Made by a program: the position numbers and the translations under genes
In this document: positions 1-5,395 of the stretch, piece after piece
How the letters are laid out: each line of letters opens with the position of its first letter
Numbering within the stretch: position 1 is the stretch's first letter
Assembly: GCA_003489345.1 (NCBI GenBank)
Contig: DNIT01000134.1
Location: forward strand, 1-8,912
Source of the DNA: Pelotomaculum sp.
GTDB lineage: Bacteria; Bacillota; Desulfotomaculia; Desulfotomaculales; Pelotomaculaceae
DNA: 8,912 nucleotides
Direction: 5' to 3'
Notes under the pieces: model-generated
Database searches by the model: none
What the model saw: only the letters and a program-made list of their open reading frames with translations
What the model was told of the DNA's origin: nothing

Positions 1-15
1 TAATACCTAAAATTT

Positions 16-91
<76 letters not shown>

Positions 92-110
92 ATGATAGAA
101 TACACATGTT

Positions 111-140
111 ATTTTACTACCTAAACCGTCAGCCGGTCAA
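111..140 (-). promoter_or_regulatory. sigma-A-type promoter of the tRNA-Ala gene
   Basis: On the minus strand TTGACC (135-140) and TAAAAT (111-116) are separated by 18 nt. The -10 box ends about 19 nt before the tRNA 5' end, a suitable distance for a short 5' leader removed by RNase P. The tRNA therefore appears to be transcribed on its own rather than from the methyltransferase gene upstream. Confidence 0.65.
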
Positions 141-171
141 GCCCTATATGGGACCTTTTAGAACCTGACGG
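126..171. repeat. nested inverted repeat over the tRNA promoter
   Basis: CCGTCAG (126-132) is the reverse complement of CTGACGG (165-171). Inside it GGTC (135-138) pairs with GACC (152-155). In minus-strand RNA this could fold into a hairpin followed by TTTAGG, so it could stop read-through from the methyltransferase gene before the tRNA. It also covers the tRNA -35 box. Which role applies, if either, cannot be decided from sequence; the U-run is too short for a confident terminator. Confidence 0.3.
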
Positions 172-250
172 CGCTCCTTTTAGCGACATTACCTAGTGTA
201 CCATTTTTCTCGCCTCAGATCAACCATATTACGCGGTTAAATTCTGTAAT

Positions 251-982
251 CTAGTTTTTTCTATAGATAAAGGTTCCAAAGCCAAAATGCCTGCGGTATC
301 TTTGCATCAAACCCTGATACTCTTGAAGCGGCCGTGCCAGATTGACACCAAACATGAATTCCGGTGAAAAGAGCGAATTCCCGCCGCCATAAAAGATCTC
401 CTTCAAGTTATCCAGCGGTCCCGGGAAATTCTTGCAGTATGCAGCGATTTGGCTAAAACCAGCCTTATCGAAAGCCCGCCGCCATTCCTTGAACGACGGT
501 ACTTGGGGTAAACCGCAGACAGCTTTCACCTTTTCCCTGGCTTCTGCCGGCAGGGAATCTTTCGCCAGCAGTTCAACGTCGACCAGGATCCCCTTTCTCT
601 TTAAAACCCGGTAGCATTCCTGAACAGCTTTAAACACAGGCAAAAACACAAATACTGATTCAATCATAACCAGGTCGGCGGCTTGATTACGAAAAGGCAT
701 ATCCAGCACATCGCCAAGGACAAAATGGACATCAGCCTTTTCCCGCCCGGCCCTTGCCCTGGCCTTAGACAGCATTTTTTCTGAGTTGTCCAGGGCAAAT
801 ACATGGGCTCCATAGGTTTTTGCCAGGTGGCAGGCGGTTCGCCCCGTCCCGCATCCTACGTCAATAACAATATCGTCACGTGAAATGCGAAAATCCCGCA
901 GAACTTTAAGGGTATGGTGAAATCCCCCCGGATGCAGGCTGCCGCTGTCCATGGAGGCAATAGCGTCAAGGTATGAACTCAT
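251..982 (-). CDS. class I SAM-dependent methyltransferase
   Basis: This encodes a 243-residue soluble protein with a Rossmann-type methyltransferase fold of the Methyltransf_11/UbiE-like group. Motif I is VIDVGCGTGRT (39-49), which binds the methionine part of SAM. The acidic residue ending strand 2 is D65 in ALDNSEKML. Motif II is LGDVLDMPF (89-97), where D91 should contact the adenine. The motif around PVFKAVQECYRVLKRKG is the usual helix and turn before strand 5. The ATG at 980-982 has AAGGAG 8 nt upstream. The substrate is unknown: this family includes small-molecule and quinone methylases, and nothing nearby identifies a target. The gene is monocistronic, with the tRNA downstream and a perfect palindrome 25 nt upstream of the start, which suggests dedicated control. 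There are no membrane segments. Confidence 0.9.
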   Translation of the reverse strand: MSSYLDAIASMDSGSLHPGGFHHTLKVLRDFRISRDDIVIDVGCGTGRTACHLAKTYGAHVFALDNSEKMLSKARARAGREKADVHFVLGDVLDMPFRNQAADLVMIESVFVFLPVFKAVQECYRVLKRKGILVDVELLAKDSLPAEAREKVKAVCGLPQVPSFKEWRRAFDKAGFSQIAAYCKNFPGPLDNLKEIFYGGGNSLFSPEFMFGVNLARPLQEYQGLMQRYRRHFGFGTFIYRKN

Positions 983-1007
983 CCGAAATCTCCTTTTGTT
1001 TATTGAC

Positions 1008-1024
1008 CCTACATATTATGTAGG
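1008..1024. promoter_or_regulatory. perfect 17-bp palindrome, candidate operator
   Basis: CCTACATA-T-TATGTAGG is a perfect inverted repeat with 8-bp arms around one central base. It ends 25 nt before the methyltransferase start codon and 12 nt from its ribosome binding site. Position and symmetry fit an operator for a dimeric repressor, or a site overlapping the -10 region. No regulator gene is adjacent, so the binding protein is unknown. Confidence 0.5.
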
Positions 1025-1081
1025 AAGGAAACATTGAGTTACATACCATTGAAGGCGCCATATCATCATAGCAGACAGTGA

Positions 1082-1267
1082 TCATATTGACCATGATGAA
1101 GCGTCGATGAAACTTTTCTGTTCCAGATTTATCAAGCTAACAATACCAGCACCCATGAACGCCGCCAAAGCAAGGGCGGCATAAGGAACAGGTCGCTATG
1201 ATGTCAAAACAAGAGCCTCTTTTGCGATTAAAAAAACACTAAAAAGAGTATCTACTAGGGGCTGCAC
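1082..1267 (-). other. possible decayed reading frame after the mannosyltransferase
   Basis: The 285-bp gap between 983 and 1267 has no intact gene. Directly after the TGA of the mannosyltransferase the same frame stays open for 23 codons to a TAG (1196-1198). It then reads 37 more codons to a TGA at 1082-1084. The second piece contains a hydrophobic stretch, VPYAALALAAFMGAGIVSLI, that looks like a membrane segment. It vaguely recalls the C-terminal end of prepilin peptidases, but too weakly to name. There is no ribosome binding site. It may be a gene remnant or chance; a hairpin GCCGCC/GGCGGC (1161-1180) lies within it. Confidence 0.15.
1230..1252 (-). terminator. weak intrinsic terminator of the glycosyltransferase operon
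   Basis: In minus-strand RNA GATACT pairs with AGTGTT (two G-U pairs) around the loop CTTTTT, followed by an uninterrupted run of seven T. It lies 16 nt after the mannosyltransferase stop. The U-tract is strong but the stem is weak and GC-poor, so termination may be partial. Confidence 0.35.
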
Positions 1268-2356
1268 TCAACTAATCCATCTTCCGGCCACAAACATGGC
1301 GCAGACGACCGAGAAGACCACTGTTGTTATAATTGCATAAGACTGGTAGATCTGGTTTTTACGGAGCAATAGCGCCAGGGTGATATAACCGGGGAAGAGG
1401 ATAATGATGTACCTGGGCATACCAAGCGGCACGTTGTCAACTATTGAAGAAAACGGGATTAGAAAACCCAGGACCAGAAAGATCAGCAGCGAACGGTCTT
1501 TTATATACGTAAAGCTCCTGATTACCAGGAAGAGGAACAAAAGGGCCATACCCGATTCAAAGAAAGCGTAATATTGGTTTTCATAAAAAAACAGAGTCAG
1601 GCTGAGAAGCTGTCCGGCCCCCGGATAGGCAAAATGACGGTAGCCCCAGTACTCGGTATTCAGCGAGTGGGCAAAAGCCAGCGGGTCTCCCGTTGAGTGC
1701 CATAATACCAACATGAAAATGAGCAAAGCGCCGGGAATAAGGGCAAGCGGTAAAGCTTTTTTGATATTGAGCCTGTACCCTTCCTGCTCATACTGCATAT
1801 ACAGGAGAGCCAAAAAAAGTACCACGCCAATATTACGGGTCAAGGCTGCACAGGCGCCGAGAACCGCAGCAGGCACCCACTTGCCCCGCCTGCCGTAATG
1901 AAAGGCGGCAAGAGCGAAGGCTAAAAACGGCGCTTCGGAATAAATCGAGGAAAAAAAGATTGCCGTCGGGAAAAACAGCATAATAAAGACGGTGGACGCG
2001 GCAACTTCGGCGTCGTATTCTTCTTTCGCCAGGGTATACAGATAATAACAGGCAATAAAGAGGGCGGTGTTGGAAATTAGAAAACCAGCTGCCGCCCCGT
2101 CCTGGGTTAAAAAAGTAAGCAAGCGGATCATAAGCGGGAACAACGGAAAAAATGGCGCACAGTCAAAGTCGTACCCCTGCCCCGCTATTCTCAGAAACCA
2201 ACCCGCGTCCCAGTGAATTAAGGAATCAAGGATGACATGACGGTGGATTCCATCCGCCGATGCGGGCAGTAGCGGACCCAGGACCTCCCTGGTAAGCCAA
2301 ATTAAAAAAACGATGTAAAGTTTGTTCAGTATGTATATGTAGCCGACATGTTTCAA
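1268..2356 (-). CDS. PIG-V-like GT-C mannosyltransferase (polytopic membrane protein)
   Basis: This encodes a 362-residue very hydrophobic protein with about nine to ten membrane segments. The first extracytoplasmic loop carries HWDAGWFLRIAGQGY (48-62) followed by PFFPLFP (68-74). This closely matches the signature of eukaryotic PIG-V (GPI mannosyltransferase 2) and its bacterial relatives. D50 is the expected catalytic acid. GT-C enzymes use a lipid-linked sugar on the outer face, so the likely reaction is transfer of a hexose, probably mannose, from polyprenyl phosphate to an envelope acceptor; the acceptor cannot be inferred. The start is TTG at 2354-2356, 18 nt after the GtrA stop. The ribosome binding site is weak, and an ATT at 2366-2368 in the same frame sits better behind the upstream G-run. 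The C-terminus ends in the usual last helix and a short WIS tail, so the protein looks complete. Confidence 0.82.
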   Translation of the reverse strand: MKHVGYIYILNKLYIVFLIWLTREVLGPLLPASADGIHRHVILDSLIHWDAGWFLRIAGQGYDFDCAPFFPLFPLMIRLLTFLTQDGAAAGFLISNTALFIACYYLYTLAKEEYDAEVAASTVFIMLFFPTAIFFSSIYSEAPFLAFALAAFHYGRRGKWVPAAVLGACAALTRNIGVVLFLALLYMQYEQEGYRLNIKKALPLALIPGALLIFMLVLWHSTGDPLAFAHSLNTEYWGYRHFAYPGAGQLLSLTLFFYENQYYAFFESGMALLFLFLVIRSFTYIKDRSLLIFLVLGFLIPFSSIVDNVPLGMPRYIIILFPGYITLALLLRKNQIYQSYAIITTVVFSVVCAMFVAGRWIS

Positions 2357-2374
2357 GTTTTCTTTAATAGAATG

Positions 2375-2830
2375 TTACCCCCTGGAGACCTTGGCCACCA
2401 TCTTGCCTTTCCGGAAAACCCACAGCTTGCTGAGGGTAAAGTTGAAAGCAAAAGCAATAGCCGTCGCTAAAAACAGGGCTATCATCTGGGCCAGATTTAA
2501 ATTAAGGAAAACATAGATTGACGCGCTGTTGATACCCAAACCTACGGCGTTCACCAGCACGAACCTAATAAACCTGCCGCCCTCATGGTGGTCGTGGATT
2601 GTCTTAAAAGTCCAGCACCGGTTTAGAAAGTAGCTGTTGAGGATGCCGCAAAAGTAACTCAAGCCTTTAGCCGCTGTATAAAAATAGATACTTTCGACAG
2701 GATATAACTTTACAATGGCAAAATAAACAGCCCAGTCGATAAAAGTATTTAAGCATCCTACCAAAGCAAATTTGCATAATTGAAAAATATTTTCCGTAAA
2801 CGCACACTCCCCTTGTACAAACAAAACCAT
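2375..2830 (-). CDS. GtrA family membrane protein (putative polyprenyl-phosphate sugar flippase)
   Basis: This encodes a 151-residue protein with four predicted membrane helices and the GtrA layout. FALVGCLNTFIDWAVYF lies near the N-terminus. The conserved SYFCGILNSYFLNRCWTF loop sits between helices 2 and 3, and NFTLSKLWVF closes the fourth helix. GtrA proteins are thought to move polyprenyl-phosphate-linked sugar across the membrane or to assist the linked transferase. Its place between a DPM1-like synthase and a GT-C transferase fits that role. The ATG at 2828-2830 was chosen; a TTG directly before it is equally possible and neither has a strong ribosome binding site. AAGGGGAG lies inside the gene a few codons downstream but has no usable in-frame start after it. 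The gap to the upstream gene is 20 nt, so the genes are surely co-transcribed. Confidence 0.87.
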   Translation of the reverse strand: MVLFVQGECAFTENIFQLCKFALVGCLNTFIDWAVYFAIVKLYPVESIYFYTAAKGLSYFCGILNSYFLNRCWTFKTIHDHHEGGRFIRFVLVNAVGLGINSASIYVFLNLNLAQMIALFLATAIAFAFNFTLSKLWVFRKGKMVAKVSRG

Positions 2831-2850
2831 CAATTTGTATGCAGGACCTA

Positions 2851-3555
2851 TTATTCAGACCGTGGAGAAAAACTGCTTTTCAAGGCAAACAATTCTTTAA
2901 ACGCCCGCAGAATCACAGATAGCTTGGCCCCGGTCTGCTCTCCCGCCAAGCGGGGGAAATGACTTACCCCCACCTCGGTTATAGTATAGCCCTTGGCTCT
3001 GGCTTTGGCCAGTATCTCGGTATCGATTAAGGCGCTCTGTGAAGTAAGGGTAATCTCATCAAATATTTTGCGCTTGTATAGTTTAAAGGCTGAATCAACA
3101 TCGTGAATGTTGATTTTAAAGAGAGCATTGACGAGAGCTCCCCACAAAAAAGCATTGACCTTGCGCATAAAGGGGTCCTGCCGGCAGGTCCTGCGGCCTG
3201 AGACGATATCTGCTTCTTCAATAAGAGGCAGCAGCCTGGTAATCTCCTCTATTTTAAACTGGCCATCCCCATCCGTGTAGAAAACCAGCTCCTTGGAGGC
3301 ATTCTTGAACCCCGTTTGCAGGGCTGCGCCGTAACCCTTGTTGCCGTCATGGTGAATTACTCTCACCGCGGGGTTTTCTTCGGCCAGGCGTTCTGCAATT
3401 TCACCGGTGCGGTCCCGGCTGCCGTCGTTTACGATAATAATTTCGTAATCATCGGATATCCGGCGCGCAACCTCAATCGCTTCCAACGTTACCCTGGTTA
3501 CATTTTTTTCTTCGTTATAGCAAGGGAAAAAGATGGTAATAGGATACTTCTTCAT
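2851..3555 (-). CDS. family 2 glycosyltransferase, DPM1-like polyprenyl-phosphate sugar synthase
   Basis: This encodes a 234-residue GT-A fold enzyme. FFPCYNEEKN (9-18) and IIVNDGSRDRT (40-50) form the nucleotide-binding half. TDGDGQF (94-100) holds the metal-binding DxD. The GYGAALQTGF and DVDSAFKLYKR segments are typical of dolichol/polyprenol-phosphate mannose or glucose synthases. It likely moves a hexose from GDP- or UDP-sugar to polyprenyl phosphate on the cytoplasmic face. It has no C-terminal membrane helices, so it probably relies on the adjacent GtrA protein. The start chosen is ATG at 3553-3555, because the fold begins at once after it and AAAGGA/GGGGAAG precede it. In-frame TTG codons at 3589-3591 region and 3601-3603 would add 12-16 residues. 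It is first in a three-gene operon. Specificity for mannose is inferred only from the PIG-V-like partner. Confidence 0.88.
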   Translation of the reverse strand: MKKYPITIFFPCYNEEKNVTRVTLEAIEVARRISDDYEIIIVNDGSRDRTGEIAERLAEENPAVRVIHHDGNKGYGAALQTGFKNASKELVFYTDGDGQFKIEEITRLLPLIEEADIVSGRRTCRQDPFMRKVNAFLWGALVNALFKINIHDVDSAFKLYKRKIFDEITLTSQSALIDTEILAKARAKGYTITEVGVSHFPRLAGEQTGAKLSVILRAFKELFALKSSFSPRSE

Positions 3556-3798
3556 AATCTTCCCCAATCCTTTGTGTCCTTCACCATATATTACCTTCGA
3601 CAAAACTATCCGGCATCCTTCTTCCTGAATTTTTTGAAAGCACTTTTACTTTAAGTTTGATTTTTTTGAACAATTTTATGCAGGATAAGCTTGATCTGTT
3701 GAAATCATAAATTCATTTACCACTTCCTTATTTTAGAAAAGAATAACTTTTTTAATATTTAACATAATAAGGGTAGTAAAATTCAGGAGGTGTCAGGT
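3556..3798. other. AT-rich divergent intergenic region
   Basis: These 243 bp separate the glycosyltransferase operon (minus) from the DUF378 gene (plus) and must hold both promoters. Several AT-rich hexamers resemble -10 boxes, for example TAAAAT on the minus strand near 3670-3680 and CATAAT on the plus strand near 3764, but none has a convincing -35 partner at 16-18 nt. No RNA gene or clear repeat is seen. Confidence 0.4.
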
Positions 3799-4026
3799 AT
3801 GGAATGGTTAAACCGCTTGGCTTTGGCTCTGGTCATTATCGGCGCCTTGAACTGGCTGCTGGTGGGGGTCTTTGAATGGGATCTGGTAGCCGCTATTTTT
3901 GGAGGCAATGCGCTCAGGCAATCTTCTGACTTTAGCCGCTTTATTTATTCGATTGTCGGGCTGGCGGGTCTCTACGCAATCTCGTTCTTCTTCAAGGAAA
4001 ACGCGCTGGTAAAAAACAAGCAGTAA
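3799..4026 (+). CDS. DUF378 family small membrane protein
   Basis: This encodes a 75-residue protein with two membrane helices, at about residues 6-26 (LALALVIIGALNWLLVG) and 45-63 (FIYSIVGLAGLYAISFF). The first helix with IGALNWLLVGVFEWDLVAAIFG and the YSIVGLAGLY of the second are the hallmarks of DUF378. The function of this family is not known; it is widespread in Firmicutes and other bacteria. The ATG at 3799 is chosen because AGGAGG (3785-3790) lies 8 nt before it. A GTG at 3790 overlaps that site and cannot be the start. The gene appears monocistronic, followed by a hairpin at 4055-4086. Confidence 0.88.
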   Translation: MEWLNRLALALVIIGALNWLLVGVFEWDLVAAIFGGNALRQSSDFSRFIYSIVGLAGLYAISFFFKENALVKNKQ

Positions 4027-4054
4027 TTCTACGGATGCGAATGAAACGCTACCA

Positions 4055-4086
4055 AAAGAGTACGGCCCCTTTACCCCGTACTCTTT
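4055..4086 (+). terminator. strong hairpin after the DUF378 gene, probable terminator
   Basis: AAAGAGTACGG (4055-4065) is perfectly complementary to CCGTACTCTTT (4076-4086), giving an 11-bp stem with a 10-nt loop, 29 nt after the stop codon. The T-run is short (CTTTATGTTTATT), so termination is likely but not certain. The symmetric A/T flanks would allow some function on either strand. Confidence 0.7.
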
Positions 4087-4171
4087 ATGTTTATTAAAAA
4101 CCCAATGTATAGGACGATTCCGGCCTGGTCATAATTATTAATACAGGAAACAACAAAAGGAGGATTGAAGA

Positions 4172-4318
4172 ATGACTCCACGCAAAAAAGATAGGGTCCT
4201 GGTTCCGGATACTGAAACCGCCCCGGCGGAAGATGAAAATGATCTTTGCTCCGATGTATCTGAAAGCTCTTGCGAATCCTGCCCAAAATCCAGTGACGAC
4301 AAAAATGCTACCTGCTAG
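4172..4318 (+). CDS. small acidic cysteine-containing protein, 48 residues, unknown function
   Basis: This short ORF is unusually well supported. AAAGGAGG (4156-4163) lies 8 nt before an ATG at 4172-4174, and a perfect intrinsic terminator starts within the TAG stop. The product begins with a basic MTPRKKDR and continues with an acidic, Ser/Glu/Asp-rich stretch. It carries four cysteines at 26, 34, 37 and 48, with C34-E-S-C37 as a CxxC and C48 the last residue. It has no hydrophobic segment, so no signal peptide or membrane anchor. It may bind metal or take part in thiol chemistry. A modified-peptide precursor is conceivable, but no maturase or transporter is nearby. It is not a family I recognise. 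Its own terminator and the preceding hairpin suggest a separate small transcription unit. Confidence 0.7.
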   Translation: MTPRKKDRVLVPDTETAPAEDENDLCSDVSESSCESCPKSSDDKNATC

Positions 4319-4344
4319 AGACCTTATTTTAAGGTCTCTTTTTT
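4317..4344 (+). terminator. intrinsic terminator overlapping the stop codon of the small ORF
   Basis: AGAGACCTTA (4317-4326) pairs perfectly with TAAGGTCTCT (4330-4339) around a TTT loop, followed by a run of six T (4339-4344). This is a textbook rho-independent terminator. The upstream arm begins at the second base of the TAG stop, so translation of the last codons could influence folding. Confidence 0.93.
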
Positions 4345-4368
4345 GTCCCCTGGCTTCCTTAACGGGGG

Positions 4369-4397
4369 TTGTCACCGCAGGAAACTAATGCTATAGT
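4369..4397 (+). promoter_or_regulatory. sigma-A-type promoter of the zinc-ribbon-like gene
   Basis: TTGTCA (4369-4374) and TATAGT (4392-4397) are separated by exactly 17 nt. Each matches five of six consensus bases. The expected transcription start is near 4404, about 30 nt before the TTG start codon. It directly follows the terminator at 4317-4344, so a new transcription unit begins here. Confidence 0.78.
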
Positions 4398-4433
4398 TGG
4401 ATTAATAAAATTATTAACTGGGGTGATGTCGTT

Positions 4434-4697
4434 TTGAACCTCCAAAACAAGGGTTACCTCAACGATTACCGGGTCAACTTCCTAAACAACAGTACAATCA
4501 TCAGTATCGAAATTACCTGCTGCGGCAAACACATAGGAGAAATGCGGTTTCAAGACGGCGAAAGGAAAACCTGTCCGCAATGCGGCACGGTCCATACGGT
4601 GACTATCCAGCACAACCACTTCCATATACGCCCGGTAAAATCCGATTCCAAAGAACAGACGTATGATGCGGAAATCCTTGAAGAAAAAGTGCTATAA
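4434..4697 (+). CDS. small zinc-ribbon-like protein, unknown function
   Basis: This encodes an 87-residue hydrophilic protein. Paired cysteines ITCCGKH (C29, C30, with H33) and KTCPQCGTVH (C47, C50) are spaced like the two knuckles of a zinc ribbon, and the segment between them is short and strand-like. The last 25 residues are charged (DSKEQTYDAEILEEKVL). The start is TTG at 4434-4436, with GGGGTGAT (4420-4427) 6 nt before it; no better in-frame start exists. It has a good promoter of its own. The stop codon lies inside the 3' end of the convergent repressor gene, so the two frames share 6 bp. The function is not recognised; nucleic-acid or protein binding is plausible for a zinc ribbon. I am confident that it is a gene, less so of the metal site. 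Confidence 0.72.
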   Translation: MNLQNKGYLNDYRVNFLNNSTIISIEITCCGKHIGEMRFQDGERKTCPQCGTVHTVTIQHNHFHIRPVKSDSKEQTYDAEILEEKVL

Positions 4698-5369
4698 TTT
4701 TTGGCCGGGCCTTGAAGGCGGAAATTTATAAACACCCGCGTATACCCCTTGAATAACCAGGTTGCTGGAACCTGCCAGCAACAGATCGGGATAAGACGGG
4801 TTGGCGGCTACCAGACGGATATTACCGTCACTGTCCTGGTGAAATGCTTTGAGCGTGGTTTCTTCTCCGTCAACCAAAGCGCAAACAATCTGCCCGTTGA
4901 AATCCACCTGTGACTGACGGTGGAGTAAAACCAGATCGCCTTCATTTATTCCTGCGCCTGCCATTGAATCCCCTTTGACCTGAAGGGCAAAATACTCCTT
5001 GACCGCTTTTTGTTGCGGTATTGGGAGCATGCCGATGACATTTTGTTCCGAAAAAACTGGTTGACCGGCCCGTACGTTGCCCAAAACGGCGATACCGGTA
5101 AGATCATTTAATATTTCTACCTGCTTGTTAAGTGTATTTTTACTTGAAATATCCCTCTTTTGTTCGTCTACGCCAGGTAGGAAGTATAGCACCGGCTTGG
5201 CTAAAGCCTCCGCCAGTCTCAACAAGTCGTCGATACCGATTTTGCGTTTTCCCTTCTCATAATAATTAATGGCTGTGGCCGTAAGCCCCAGCTTGGCCCC
5301 CAGTCCGGCCTGGGAAAGGAATTTTTCTTCCCTGGCTTTTTTAATTTTGGCCCCGATTTCAACAAACAT
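4692..5369 (-). CDS. XRE-type HTH plus S24 peptidase repressor (LexA/CI-like)
   Basis: This encodes a 225-residue two-domain regulator. Residues 6-63 form an XRE helix-turn-helix (SQAGLGAKLGLTATAINYYEKGKRKI, described here by position 19-44). A linker of about 30 residues leads to a peptidase S24 domain at about 95-215. The self-cleavage machinery is present: an Ala-Gly scissile bond in NVRAGQPV (A101-G102), the nucleophile S135 in KGDSM, and the general base K174 in TTLKAF. By family knowledge, such repressors are inactivated when RecA filaments trigger self-cleavage after DNA damage. ATG at 5367-5369 is the start; only a weak GGGA-type site precedes it. It lies 26 nt after the GGCT-like gene and is likely co-transcribed with it. 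No phage genes are near, so its target may be its own operon or neighbours. Confidence 0.92.
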   Translation of the reverse strand: MFVEIGAKIKKAREEKFLSQAGLGAKLGLTATAINYYEKGKRKIGIDDLLRLAEALAKPVLYFLPGVDEQKRDISSKNTLNKQVEILNDLTGIAVLGNVRAGQPVFSEQNVIGMLPIPQQKAVKEYFALQVKGDSMAGAGINEGDLVLLHRQSQVDFNGQIVCALVDGEETTLKAFHQDSDGNIRLVAANPSYPDLLLAGSSNLVIQGVYAGVYKFPPSRPGQKL

Positions 5370-5395
5370 CTAAAACCGTCCCATCTATATCAATC

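Noticed and set aside
1161..1180. GCCGCC/GGCGGC hairpin as a terminator
   Set aside because: It has no T-run on either side and lies away from any gene end except the doubtful remnant.
3316..3654. Plus-strand open frame opposite the family 2 glycosyltransferase
   Set aside because: The minus strand carries all glycosyltransferase motifs over the same region; this is a shadow frame.
3790..3798. GTG start for the DUF378 protein
   Set aside because: The GTG overlaps the AGGAGG site that ideally serves the ATG at 3799.
4071..4375. Two minus-strand open frames opposite the small cysteine ORF
   Set aside because: They run through two terminator hairpins and lie opposite an ORF with ideal ribosome binding site and terminator. 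No ribosome binding site is seen for either.
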